The notes under the pieces are model-generated. The model saw nothing but the letters and a program-made list of their open reading frames with translations. It was not told where the DNA came from and searched no databases. Below, one piece after another: positions 17,056 through 25,537 of a stretch of 50,624 nt of DNA. How positions within the stretch are numbered: the stretch's first letter is position 1; every line of letters begins with the position of its first letter. The DNA comes from a virus. Where the stretch lies: the IMG/VR virus record IMGVR_UViG_3300009011_000019, positions 1 through 50,624 of that record; one strand, given 5' to 3'. A program made the position numbers and the translations under genes.

Positions 17056-17454
17056 TTAATTCACCTTATAACCAATAAAGACATTATATTGCACAAAGTC
17101 AGCATCTTTCCCGGCATCGATCGATTCGCCCTTCAAGCATTCTAAATCTTCAAATGAGAAATACTCAAAATGCGCCAGTAATGCATCACTTAGTACTGTT
17201 AGAGCTTTCTCTCCAGTATGTAGCCGATCGAAGCATTGGATCATGATATTACCTGTTCGACGGGTACAAGGTTTATCTGCAACGCCCGAAGTAAAGCTGG
17301 GACCACCTGCAATTTTTAATCTGCACCATAAACCTTCCTTTGGTACTGTAAAGCCTGGAGCATTTGGATACTGAATTCTGTTCTGGGATATACCTGTAAA
17401 GTTTTCCATACGATCGATAATAGCTAGCCTTGTCTGCTCTAATGTCATTGCCAT
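17056..17454 (-). CDS. Tail terminator protein (gpU-like)
   Basis: The 132-residue protein has the features of tail terminators that cap the growing tail: an N-terminal helix (TRLAIIDRMENF), the conserved Pro-rich turn (NAPGFTVPKEGLWCRLKI), a Thr/Arg-rich strand (CTRRTGNIMIQCFDRLHTGEKAL) and a last strand VQYNVFIGYKVN. The ATG at 17454 directly follows the stop of the neck gene, with GGTGG as binding site; the longer frame to 17532 would overlap that gene heavily. Position supports the call. Confidence 0.78.
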   Translation of the reverse strand: MAMTLEQTRLAIIDRMENFTGISQNRIQYPNAPGFTVPKEGLWCRLKIAGGPSFTSGVADKPCTRRTGNIMIQCFDRLHTGEKALTVLSDALLAHFEYFSFEDLECLKGESIDAGKDADFVQYNVFIGYKVN

Positions 17455-17455
17455 C

Positions 17456-17827
17456 TTAACCACCGTACTTTTGAGTAATATAAGTAAAAGTAGTGCTGTA
17501 GATACCCTGCGGTGCTTGATCTGACCAGCCATTTTCTAAGCGTTCAGCATATGGCTTATTGTTTTGTATGTAGACCAAATTACCCAACTTAAACTTAACG
17601 GCTTGAATAGCTGCATCTTGCACGGCGTTTGTTTCAGGTTCACGCACAGCGTAGTCACCAGATCCAATCGAAACAATATGAGAAGCACGATAAGCACCCG
17701 TATCAACTGGACTTGATACAACTAAAGACTGAACAGCATCCATAGTAATTTTCTTTACCTTGTCCTCTGCTGATTTAGCCACATCAAAACTAAAATCAGT
17801 TGGCTTTTTCCCCTTCCACCCCATCAT
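17456..17827 (-). CDS. HK97 gp10-like neck / head-tail joining protein
   Basis: The 123-residue product carries the gp10 family signature SSPVDTGAYRASH followed by NNKPYAERLENGWSDQAPQGI. It probably lies at the tail-proximal neck between head-closure and tail-terminator proteins. It overlaps the upstream HExxH gene by 32 bp. Two adjacent ATG codons (17827 and 17824) follow GAGG; the second has the better spacing, so the start is uncertain by one codon. Confidence 0.82.
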   Translation of the reverse strand: MMGWKGKKPTDFSFDVAKSAEDKVKKITMDAVQSLVVSSPVDTGAYRASHIVSIGSGDYAVREPETNAVQDAAIQAVKFKLGNLVYIQNNKPYAERLENGWSDQAPQGIYSTTFTYITQKYGG

Positions 17828-18203
17828 TTACCTCGCTTTCTTCATACATTTTAAAAAGGTCTTGAGCGATCGCTTGAATTGAATATGCTTCAAATTCTGA
17901 ACTAGGCTCTTTTCCTCCCATGAGCTTTTTAACTTTCTGCCAAACATGCACCGCTTCATGCAAAAGCAATCCATAGATCTCAATCAATTTTCTTTCTGAA
18001 GTATCACCAAGCTGGACAACGGCGTAAGCGCCATCGGAATAGAAATCAACTTGAGCGGCCGCTCCTTCTATGGAAAGGAACTGATCTACATGATTCATAT
18101 CCTCAAAAAGTAAATCCATGTGAAGCTGATTTCTAGCAAGCGTATATTGGACATGTTGGAAGGGTGAGATGTGCCATAAGGGAACGTAATCTGTACTTAT
18201 CAT
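17796..18203 (-). CDS. HExxH-motif protein in the neck gene cluster
   Basis: The 135-residue protein has HEAVHVWQ (His at about residue 82) preceded by a hydrophobic helix (IEIYGLLL), and a downstream acidic SSEFEAYSIQ that could supply the third zinc ligand. This is the layout of small zincin-type metallopeptidases. It starts MISTDYVPLWHISPFQHVQYTLARN, with no signal peptide. The gene overlaps the gp10-like gene. Prohead maturation or a host target are both possible. It could also be a structural protein that has kept the fold. Confidence 0.68.
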   Translation of the reverse strand: MISTDYVPLWHISPFQHVQYTLARNQLHMDLLFEDMNHVDQFLSIEGAAAQVDFYSDGAYAVVQLGDTSERKLIEIYGLLLHEAVHVWQKVKKLMGGKEPSSEFEAYSIQAIAQDLFKMYEESEVNDGVEGEKAN

Positions 18204-18226
18204 CTAAACTCCTAAATTGCGCCCAT

Positions 18227-18256
18227 AAAAAAACCGCCAAATGTTGCATGGCGGCT
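18227..18256 (-). terminator. Terminator-like hairpin
   Basis: CCGCC / GGCGG with an 11-base loop, followed by seven T on the minus strand, lies between the zinc-motif moron and the HExxH gene. Confidence 0.65.
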
Positions 18257-18276
18257 ACGCATAAATAATATGTTTA

Positions 18277-18933
18277 TTAAACTTTAATCATTGAGAAATA
18301 TTCAGGTTCTAAATCCTCATAGATCTCATTTGGAATTGGGATAATTTCTATAATTTCACCTTTCTCTTTATCAACTTTCCATGCATTTATTGTCTTTTGA
18401 GGATTAATCCAAAGTTCACCATATGATTTAACATTTGGTTGGAATATCAATCGATAAGCAATAAATTCTTTGTCTTCAGGAGAATAGCAACTGAGCTGAT
18501 CAGAAAAAGTTAAAAGTATAAATGGTACATAATTAAAGGTAAGGCCTTCATAGTCCCAGACTCCTTTTCCACTCGCTTCCTGAACCAATTTTTTAAAATG
18601 ACTAAAAGGAATAGACATATTTGTTATTTTTAAACAAGCTAGATAAATTTTGAAAATGTTTTCTCTTATCTTTTTACGCATAATTGCACCAGCCTGCTTA
18701 TCAACCACCCCATCCCTTAAACCTTGATATGGAATGCCATTCTTACCAATCGTTCTGCAATTAGTATTTTGATTGCTATGCCAAAAGAACTTTGGTCTCC
18801 TTGGATTACTACTATTTTTTATAGTCATTTCTGTTTCACAATAGCCACATAAACCTTTCTCTTTACCGTTAAGTAGAAACCATTCAACAGTTTGTGAACG
18901 CCCAGTTTCAATATCAATAGCTCTGTAAGGCAT
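18277..18933 (-). CDS. Zinc-motif protein, CoiA-like N-terminus (moron)
   Basis: The 218-residue protein opens with MPYRAIDIETGRSQTVEWFLLNG and then CGYCETEM, followed by FFWHSNQNTNC. This CxxC...H...C pattern recalls the N-terminal zinc domain of competence CoiA-like proteins. The C-terminal 120 residues are unfamiliar, with aromatic and acidic residues. It interrupts the connector genes, is more AT-rich than they are, and has a 100-bp AT-rich upstream gap and a hairpin downstream, all moron traits. A role in DNA handling or defence is a guess from the zinc motif. Confidence 0.68.
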   Translation of the reverse strand: MPYRAIDIETGRSQTVEWFLLNGKEKGLCGYCETEMTIKNSSNPRRPKFFWHSNQNTNCRTIGKNGIPYQGLRDGVVDKQAGAIMRKKIRENIFKIYLACLKITNMSIPFSHFKKLVQEASGKGVWDYEGLTFNYVPFILLTFSDQLSCYSPEDKEFIAYRLIFQPNVKSYGELWINPQKTINAWKVDKEKGEIIEIIPIPNEIYEDLEPEYFSMIKV

Positions 18934-19033
18934 TTTTTCCCAAATTATAATCTTAAAATAAGATGTATAACTTAAATGAGAATTTTACTGAATGATAAAA
19001 TATATCAATTAATAGATTACTTTATCTTTACCC

Positions 19034-19402
19034 TTAAACCTTCCTCAACTGACATTTCCAAATAGTAGAGGCTGGATCCTGTTGAATATGAATTACCCGG
19101 AATGATCCTAAGGCGGTAACCCACTCATCATCAATTTTTGATGCCATGGTAACTTCATTTTGAAGCACGGTCGCCTTTTTATCTGTAGCCAATACTCCAA
19201 GCGTTTGTATTTCATATTGACTGTATGAGCCGAATAGAACGCCTCGGCCTGAGTAATTTTCTTTAAACTCAATATAGGTTTCTGTCTTAGGATCCCAATT
19301 TGATTTAGTGACTCGTTCACACGTAAATGTATGAACGGCGTCTGCTAAATCTTCATTAAATGCTTCAGCAATTTCTGCCTGAATTTCGTCACGTAAGCCC
19401 AT
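19034..19402 (-). CDS. Probable head closure protein
   Basis: The 122-residue product has an N-terminal helical segment (DEIQAEIAEAFNEDLADAV) and then beta strands with YSGRGVLFGSYSQYEIQTLGV, ending GSFRVIHIQQDPASTIWKCQLRKV. This fits small head-closure or stopper proteins (SPP1 gp16-like role). It lies between the adaptor and the gp10-like gene and is coupled to the adaptor gene by TAATG. The assignment is mainly from gene order. Confidence 0.68.
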   Translation of the reverse strand: MGLRDEIQAEIAEAFNEDLADAVHTFTCERVTKSNWDPKTETYIEFKENYSGRGVLFGSYSQYEIQTLGVLATDKKATVLQNEVTMASKIDDEWVTALGSFRVIHIQQDPASTIWKCQLRKV

Positions 19403-19782
19403 TAGATTTTCCTGACAAAAAATACGGATTTTCTTTTGCTATACGGCTTGATCAAATCGAGAATGAATTGCTCGATCGCACTAAGTTTTACCGATCCGTC
19501 TTGATATTCTTTTTCAGTTTCAACCGTATCTGCCTTAACTTTCTTACGTTTTAAAGCCTGTTCCTGACCTTGATAAATCTCACCCTTCATAATGCCTTTT
19601 ATAATTTGATAAGAGGCAGTTTTGAGGGGTTGAGGTACTGTAGCGACATCTTCATAAGGCTTAACATTACGTGCTAATAGATAAGCCTCAGACATCTGTA
19701 GATAATCAGCCTTATCACTGTCAGATAAAGCATCAAAGCCTACTACATGTTCAATCGCTTCTTGTTCAGTGATAAAGCTCAT
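19402..19782 (-). CDS. Head-tail adaptor (gp6-like)
   Basis: The 126-residue, mostly helical protein starts MSFITEQEAIEHVVGFDALSDSDKADYLQMSEAYLLARNV, a pattern of adaptor proteins that attach below the portal (some databases call the family DnaT-like). The C-terminal FILDLIKPYSKRKS probably docks on the portal. It is in the expected place after the capsid gene and has AAGGAATAAC as binding site. Confidence 0.75.
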   Translation of the reverse strand: MSFITEQEAIEHVVGFDALSDSDKADYLQMSEAYLLARNVKPYEDVATVPQPLKTASYQIIKGIMKGEIYQGQEQALKRKKVKADTVETEKEYQDGSVKLSAIEQFILDLIKPYSKRKSVFFVRKI

Positions 19783-19785
19783 GGG

Positions 19786-20157
19786 TTATTCCTTTGGAAG
19801 AAGTGCTAACAACTCGTCTTTTTTAGCACCTGATTCAAATGCAATGCCCTTTTCGGTTAATACAGCACGAAGCTCATCAACTTTAAGTCCGGCATACTTA
19901 ATTGGTTGTACCTGGTCATCTCCAGCGTGTTGGCTGCCTTCAGAGTTTTGATTGCTTTGAGCTTGCTGATTGTCTCCATCTGGTGTTTGTTTTCCTTCTC
20001 CCAATTCAAGCTCGGCAATACGTGCTTTCATTGCTTCAGGATCATTCTGAAAAGCAATAAATTCGCCTTTCAGTGTCGCAAGCTGCTCTTCCAGCTCATT
20101 AATTCTGTCTTGTGTCATTTGACGTTCTCTCATGCGGTTAAATGCGGATAGGCCCAT
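19786..20157 (-). CDS. Coiled-coil protein with C-terminal HeH/SAP-like domain
   Basis: The 123-residue protein has an N-terminal coiled coil (residues 14-50, INELEEQLATLKGEF), a low-complexity Gln/Asp/Ser linker (55-85), and a C-terminal helix-extended-helix motif (LKVDELRAVLTEKGIAFESGAKKDELLALL). Such HeH ends occur in phage head proteins near the capsid gene and may touch nucleic acid. It could be an accessory head protein or connector helper. It lies 45 bp after the capsid gene, separated by a hairpin. Confidence 0.68.
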   Translation of the reverse strand: MGLSAFNRMRERQMTQDRINELEEQLATLKGEFIAFQNDPEAMKARIAELELGEGKQTPDGDNQQAQSNQNSEGSQHAGDDQVQPIKYAGLKVDELRAVLTEKGIAFESGAKKDELLALLPKE

Positions 20158-20170
20158 TGATTTATCTCCA

Positions 20171-20194
20171 AAAGAAAAGGCGGATAAATCCGCC
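20171..20194 (-). terminator. Hairpin after the major capsid gene
   Basis: The self-complementary GGCGGATAAATCCGCC gives a 6-bp stem, followed by TTTTCTTTT on the minus strand. Confidence 0.7.
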
Positions 20195-20201
20195 CATGTC
20201 T

Positions 20202-21152
20202 TTATTTAATTTTGTGCTTAAACGCCACAATACGAATTTGTTTAGGATCGTATATACGCTCCCAGTTAGTGCCAGTTGCAAGCCCAGAGTTTTTAGGTGC
20301 AATACCTGTTGATCCTGCCCATTTAATACCACGTGGATGTAGTACAAAGTGACGGCGGTTAATCAAGATATCTACACCAGCAAGACTATCGCGATCAGTT
20401 TCAACCGCATTTGGTGCACCAATATCTTGGAAGCCAACAGCACCTTGACCAAATAGGAAAGAAGTAAATACATCACCATCAACAGGCATGCCATCATCAA
20501 CAATCACACGGCGATCCATAAAGGTTTTATAGAGTAAAACGCCATCAGCATCACGCACGGTTTCAATCAAACCCTGTTTAGATAAAGCTGACATAGTGAA
20601 TGAATGCATTGAAATCGCTGTTAATTTATCGACCGCATCGCCAAGCTTATATGACGCATCGACAAAAGAATGACCATCAATAACCGCTGTGGCCCCTACG
20701 CCAGCTGAAATATCATGTACGTTACTTGCCATACTTGCAGCACCGAAAACACCTTTAAGGGTATTTACGGTAAAGCCCTGAAACTCACGCGCCCAATAAT
20801 CTGCTACCAGATCACCAACCGCGCCGAGTGGATCGTCACCAGATAAGGCCTTTGCTAGATCATTAGCACCCCATGCCTTACCACGAGCATGGAGAATTGC
20901 AATATCTTGACCTGATGTAATGTTATTTACAGTTAAAGGGGTTTGATCAGAGAGAACTTCCGATTCACCACTTAAATCGTTCCAAAAAGGAATATTTACA
21001 GTAGTACCACCCTTCGTTCCAAAAGCTACATCTTCTTCAAGATCCCCCACAATGCCAGACTGCCATAAGGCAGATTTCTCAGCGGTTTTATTTAAAACAT
21101 ATGGAGTGAATAATTCAGGTACGATTACATCAGCAATTTTGGTATCAGCCAT
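20202..21152 (-). CDS. Major capsid protein
   Basis: The 316-residue product fits a HK97-fold coat protein. It has an N-terminal arm (ADVIVPELFTPYVLNKTAEKSALWQSGI), a Gly/Thr-rich loop (FGTKGGTTVNIPFWND), a spine helix region, and a C-terminal axial domain (TDRDSLAGVDILINRRHFVLHPRGIKW). It follows a scaffold gene, and the AAGGAG binding site is strong, as expected for the most abundant protein. Confidence 0.9.
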   Translation of the reverse strand: MADTKIADVIVPELFTPYVLNKTAEKSALWQSGIVGDLEEDVAFGTKGGTTVNIPFWNDLSGESEVLSDQTPLTVNNITSGQDIAILHARGKAWGANDLAKALSGDDPLGAVGDLVADYWAREFQGFTVNTLKGVFGAASMASNVHDISAGVGATAVIDGHSFVDASYKLGDAVDKLTAISMHSFTMSALSKQGLIETVRDADGVLLYKTFMDRRVIVDDGMPVDGDVFTSFLFGQGAVGFQDIGAPNAVETDRDSLAGVDILINRRHFVLHPRGIKWAGSTGIAPKNSGLATGTNWERIYDPKQIRIVAFKHKIK

Positions 21153-21165
21153 TTGGCTTTACTCC

Positions 21166-21957
21166 TTAAAGTTTAATATTGTGTTTTGCTGCTAGCTCTT
21201 TAGCTAACTGCGGATTTTCATTTCGTAATTGCGCCAATTTGGTTAAGTTCACTGAACCATCTGGTTTGAGAATGTCGACCTGACCTTTTGTATTGGCACT
21301 ACCTGGTGCCCCCATACCATTTGGTTTAGGCCAGTAGTACGGTTTTAGCTCCCGTAGAGATTCAACCCATTCTTTTGGGGTCTGCGGTGTCTGACCGTCT
21401 TTACCAATGACCACTTCACCGTTTTCATCTACAGCTACCGCTTTGCCGTTTTCATCTAATGCAAACTTGGATTTAGCTAAAAAAGCGATGTCACCTGTTG
21501 CTTCAGCTAATGCTTCAAGCTCTACAGCTGCTTGCACGATTTGCCCTTGAATTACTGATTCCTTAAACTTATTTGCATAAGCTTCGGCTTTGTCAGCACG
21601 GTCTTTTTCAGCTTTAAGTACCTTTTCATGTTCTTCACGCATCTTCTCGGTACGCTTCTGAATCACTTCGGTAATCTTGCCTTCAGCGATTAACTTTGCT
21701 TCTTCATCTTGATCAAGTTGAGCAAAGACTCTTTTGACGATTTCAGGGTCAATTCCTTCGAACTGATTTTGAAGTTCCTGAAGTTTTCGTTTTGCATCCT
21801 TAGCGGCATCACGCTCACTTTGAAGTGCAGATTTCAAACCTTTAGGATCTTCATAGCCGTCTAAGTCAAGGCGAAACTTCCCGTTTTCCTCAACATATAA
21901 AGCGCGGTGCTCTTCTTTGATTGCATCAAGTGAATCAACAATAAATGGTAATGGCAT
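21166..21957 (-). CDS. Capsid scaffolding protein
   Basis: The 263-residue product is highly charged and mostly helical. A long coiled coil at about residues 48-130 (LQSERDAAKDAKRKLQELQN...) is followed by acidic Gly/Asp turns and a basic C-terminal end (NENPQLAKELAAKHNIKL) that should bind the capsid. This design and its place directly before the capsid gene support a scaffold removed during maturation. The ATG at 21957 with GAGG upstream is preferred to the TTG two codons earlier. Confidence 0.85.
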   Translation of the reverse strand: MPLPFIVDSLDAIKEEHRALYVEENGKFRLDLDGYEDPKGLKSALQSERDAAKDAKRKLQELQNQFEGIDPEIVKRVFAQLDQDEEAKLIAEGKITEVIQKRTEKMREEHEKVLKAEKDRADKAEAYANKFKESVIQGQIVQAAVELEALAEATGDIAFLAKSKFALDENGKAVAVDENGEVVIGKDGQTPQTPKEWVESLRELKPYYWPKPNGMGAPGSANTKGQVDILKPDGSVNLTKLAQLRNENPQLAKELAAKHNIKL

Positions 21958-22003
21958 TTTCAAACCTCTCGTTTGATTAAGTTAAGCCTTATCTCAAGGC
22001 ATT

Positions 22004-22026
22004 AAAAAAGCAGCCATTTGGCTGCT
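22004..22026 (-). terminator. Terminator after the membrane-protein moron
   Basis: GCAGCC / GGCTGC with a short AT loop, followed by six T on the minus strand. Confidence 0.75.
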
Positions 22027-22053
22027 CATCTCTTTAATAAAAATAGAAGATAA

Positions 22054-22986
22054 TTAATTTTTGTTTATTTTTTCCCTATCATCACTTTTATACTTCTCTT
22101 CAAAATCTCTCACCATTTCTTTCATATAATTCATAGCTTCAGGGCTACTATCAGATAAAATATCTTCAAATTCTTTGATCATATCTCCCCCTCTCAAATC
22201 CTTTCGAATTAGGACATTTAATTTGTTAATTTCAACAATAGCATCTGAAATTCCATTTATAAAAATTTCATTTAATTTATGTACTTCCAAATTTGAATCT
22301 TCTAATAATTTTAAATGTTCATCTTCTAAATCTCTTCTTCTTTTCTCATTATTATTGTATTCATTCCACAATTTCTTATTTAAATCATGATCAAAGTGTT
22401 TAGAAAATTCATTTTCTTTAATCAAAGCAAGAGCATTATTTCTTTCATTTTCATAAACTTTTATAACCGGTTTAATTGCAATCAATTCAGCAGTTAAGTC
22501 TATTAAATCCTTCCTCTCTTTAAGCATTAAGAAATACAATTTAGAACATACTTTCGTTACTAGTATTGTTTGCTTTGTCGTTTCAACATTGGCAATTAAC
22601 TGCAGGCGATTCATTGAATAACAAAACTTTAAAAATTGTTCATTTGATTTTTTAAAATCAAATTCTAAATTAGGAACTTGACCTATCAATGAATGAATTC
22701 CAATCAAATCATCAACCGCATTTAAATATATATCTTTTTTTAGATTAAAAGATCTTTCAGTTTCTTTTTGATTTGATTCAAATTCAAAACGTTCTTTTTG
22801 ATTTTGATTATTGAAATAGTTTGTTATCCAAACACCACCTAACCCCGAGAATATACTCATCAATCCAACAATAACAGGTATAAACTTCTCATTGTTTTCG
22901 ATAGTAAGACCTAAAGCAACGCAAAGCATAAAAAAAATTAAACCAAGGAAAATAACTTTAATGAATCCTAAAATTTTTCTTTTCAT
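22054..22986 (-). CDS. Membrane-anchored helical protein (moron)
   Basis: The 310-residue product has two membrane spans (about residues 8-28 and 36-56), then a charged coiled linker (NYFNNQNQKERFEFESNQKETERS) and a cytoplasmic helical domain to the end. It breaks the conserved scaffold/MuF gene order, is clearly more AT-rich than its neighbours, and has its own terminator. Segments FLKFCYSMNRLQLIANVET and KKDIYLNAVDDL align with YIEFVACINKVNLITTSEI and KRDQYIALTDSY of the 28647-29204 product. The two genes are therefore probably homologous. Superinfection exclusion or abortive infection is a reasonable hypothesis only. Confidence 0.75.
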   Translation of the reverse strand: MKRKILGFIKVIFLGLIFFMLCVALGLTIENNEKFIPVIVGLMSIFSGLGGVWITNYFNNQNQKERFEFESNQKETERSFNLKKDIYLNAVDDLIGIHSLIGQVPNLEFDFKKSNEQFLKFCYSMNRLQLIANVETTKQTILVTKVCSKLYFLMLKERKDLIDLTAELIAIKPVIKVYENERNNALALIKENEFSKHFDHDLNKKLWNEYNNNEKRRRDLEDEHLKLLEDSNLEVHKLNEIFINGISDAIVEINKLNVLIRKDLRGGDMIKEFEDILSDSSPEAMNYMKEMVRDFEEKYKSDDREKINKN

Positions 22987-23035
22987 TTAATTAAATTTCT
23001 CCTATTAAAAGTATGTCGATGTTATCAAGTATCTT

Positions 23036-24142
23036 TTAAACACCCAATTCATTAAAGGCTTTTTCATCCAATTTTCTTAACTCATCCAAAGTGTATAAAC
23101 GCCCTTCAGGATCAAAGAACTTTTCAAAATCAAATTTCCCTTCTTTATAAAGTTTATAGCGCTTTGGTCCCAACCATTCTTTTTGAAAGAAATCGTCAGT
23201 CTTGCCGAAGAACTCTTTGAATGTGGTGTTAGCATCCAATTGCCCTATTAATTGGTTGCGCTCATCTTTCGGGATGTCCTTTACTTTGCGCTCATCCATG
23301 ACAAACGGACGTTCTCCTACCAGAAGACCATCTTTCTCAACTGGTACCAGAATGCTGCGGCAATTAGGATGCAACGGAGGGACACGTTTTGCTGGATCGT
23401 TAATCTCCCATACAGTGCCATCTAAAGATGCACATAGTTTCGATGTTCTACCATCTAACGTTGCAACCAGTTTTACGTACTCAAAACCAAGCTGATTAAA
23501 AGTATCTAAATACGTTTGATTGGCAACATGGCTTCGAACGGTTCTTACAGTACGATCAATATCACTTTTAGTACTTGTTAATAAGCCATCTTCGAAGTTA
23601 AGGCGCTTGGTACCACGGATATGTTGGACAATTTGCTGATTAGTTTTGCCTGAGCTAATACCATCACGAATCGCATATTCAACTTTTTGGCGAGCAGTAT
23701 CGGCAATCTTCGATAGAAGATCATCAACTAGCGCACCGCCAACTAAAGGAACTTTTTTAGCTGCTGAATAAAGCTTTTGGCCATTCGGCTTTTTATTCTT
23801 GCCGCCGTATAGCTTAGCTGTGTAATTTGCCTCGTATACAGCCATTGCAGTTGCTGAAACGGCGAATACTTCAGGTAATGCAGTATTTATTGCCACAAAC
23901 CATAGAGAAATAAGATCACGAATCTCTTTGAGGTTTGTTGTTGTGTACTGGCCACCAGCAAGCGCTAATTTTTCCGAATCATTTAACTCATCTAACAAAT
24001 CCCTAAGCTTTGTCAGCATTAATGCTGACTCATCATTAAAGACTGTTAATAATTCATTAACTGATTGAGAAGAGGCTCTATATAAATATGCCTGGTGTTG
24101 AGTGAGAACTTCAATCAGTGATTTTTCAATATCTGAAGCCAT
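23036..24142 (-). CDS. MuF-like minor head protein
   Basis: The 368-residue product has a helical N-terminal half and the SPP1 gp7 / Mu gpF C-terminal domain. The latter shows TVRTVRSHVANQTYLDTF, YVKLVATLDGRTSKLCASLDG and the signature PPLHPNCRSILVPV. These proteins bind the portal inside the head and some are ejected with the DNA. It directly follows the portal gene. Confidence 0.9.
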   Translation of the reverse strand: MASDIEKSLIEVLTQHQAYLYRASSQSVNELLTVFNDESALMLTKLRDLLDELNDSEKLALAGGQYTTTNLKEIRDLISLWFVAINTALPEVFAVSATAMAVYEANYTAKLYGGKNKKPNGQKLYSAAKKVPLVGGALVDDLLSKIADTARQKVEYAIRDGISSGKTNQQIVQHIRGTKRLNFEDGLLTSTKSDIDRTVRTVRSHVANQTYLDTFNQLGFEYVKLVATLDGRTSKLCASLDGTVWEINDPAKRVPPLHPNCRSILVPVEKDGLLVGERPFVMDERKVKDIPKDERNQLIGQLDANTTFKEFFGKTDDFFQKEWLGPKRYKLYKEGKFDFEKFFDPEGRLYTLDELRKLDEKAFNELGV

Positions 24143-24151
24143 TTAATACCT

Positions 24152-25498
24152 CTAAAGCGGCATGCTATCTCGCTCACCTTCAACCCGTTTCAACTCTTCC
24201 TTAAAATCATGAGCTGGTAACTTTCCAGTAGCGATATATTCCCAATACGTCTGGAACGAATTCTTTCCAGCAATAGCACCTTCATAAAGTTGTTTAGCTA
24301 AATTGATGTCGTATTGCTGAACGATAAATTCAGGTTCTACAGTGAATGCATATTTAGATGAATCTAGCTTTAACCACTGGGCTGCATATTTAATGGACTG
24401 CTCAATAGCAGCAGCTGCACACATCACAATGCTATGTAAACTTGCATGCTGATCATCCTGACGTGCACGGCGTGCCTCACCTGATTCTTGTGTATTCGTA
24501 TCAACGACTTTTGCACCTGCTTCTAATGCTGCATTTTTCTGGGCATCCATTTCACTCTTGGTAAGTTCAATACCATTACCTGAAATTTCTAAGTAACCGC
24601 ATTGAGAATCACCAGGTAGGCTCCAGACTGCCATCACACCTGTAACGCTAATATCTGGTTCATCATCATTGTCGATACCATTAATCCAAGGCTGAGGATG
24701 AGCTGTGTGATGGAGTGACTGAAAGTAATCCGCACTGAGCTGGTAACTCTTAAGAGCTGCTTTCGCCATAGTCAAAAGTGGAATAGTTCCAACATTAGGT
24801 GAATTATCCGTGGCCCCACAAAATACGAATGGTGTGAATGAAAGCTGATTACCGCCAAGATCAGGAGTTTTATCTTCCTCACTAGAACCATCAAACAAAC
24901 GGACAGTTAAAGCACCTTCCTGCATAGCTAAAACACGGTGGACGGTCTTTGTATTATGTCCAAACTCATCTTCGCTATTATCAAATTGCTCCTCGAGCAC
25001 TAACAGCTTTAGATCCTTACGACCACCGATGCTGTTTTCTTTCCAGTTTATGATAGATAGAGCATCGTAAAGGGCGAAGTAAGGCACTCCATTAGCATCT
25101 ACATCGACCAACAATCCGCAGCGCCCATCAACTAAAAGCGCAAAACAAATACGGATAAAGAGTTGTTTAAGGCCAAATCCGTCATTAGTAGCATTATCAA
25201 TCAGTCCTTTGAGCAAAGAGCTTTCAATCACAATGTTTGGTTCAAGCTTTGAAACTAAACCAATCATCGTGCGAAGTGAGTCTTGAACCCATAAAGGATA
25301 CTGAGCGCGGCTTAGATAAGCTTTATAAATCTCACCAGTCTTATCGCCCTGTTTTTCGGCCTCAATCATGCCAGCAGATTTAGCAAGATACTTGGTTTGT
25401 TCCTGTTTAATCTGCTCTTCGCCGGCTACGGCGTCACGCATAACCAACCAGCTTTTTTGTGCAGCACTATACTGCGGATGTTTATCCGTAACTGCCAT
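24152..25498 (-). CDS. Portal protein, DUF4055 family
   Basis: The 448-residue protein matches the DUF4055 type of portal. Motifs include SRAQYPLWVQDSLRTMIGLVSKLEP, a Gly-rich FALLVDGRCGLLVDVDANGVPYFALYDALSIINW strand-turn block and ESGEARRARQDDQHASLHSI. It should form the dodecamer at the capsid vertex through which terminase pumps DNA. It lies between the terminase and MuF genes. Confidence 0.88.
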   Translation of the reverse strand: MAVTDKHPQYSAAQKSWLVMRDAVAGEEQIKQEQTKYLAKSAGMIEAEKQGDKTGEIYKAYLSRAQYPLWVQDSLRTMIGLVSKLEPNIVIESSLLKGLIDNATNDGFGLKQLFIRICFALLVDGRCGLLVDVDANGVPYFALYDALSIINWKENSIGGRKDLKLLVLEEQFDNSEDEFGHNTKTVHRVLAMQEGALTVRLFDGSSEEDKTPDLGGNQLSFTPFVFCGATDNSPNVGTIPLLTMAKAALKSYQLSADYFQSLHHTAHPQPWINGIDNDDEPDISVTGVMAVWSLPGDSQCGYLEISGNGIELTKSEMDAQKNAALEAGAKVVDTNTQESGEARRARQDDQHASLHSIVMCAAAAIEQSIKYAAQWLKLDSSKYAFTVEPEFIVQQYDINLAKQLYEGAIAGKNSFQTYWEYIATGKLPAHDFKEELKRVEGERDSMPL

Positions 25499-25510
25499 AA
25501 AAACACCAAT

Positions 25511-25533
25511 AAAAAAGCACCGATAAAGGTGCG
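25511..25533 (-). terminator. Hairpin between terminase and portal genes
   Basis: GCACC / GGTGC with a short loop, followed by six T on the minus strand, lies between the terminase stop and the portal start. Confidence 0.7.
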
Positions 25534-25537
25534 TTAT

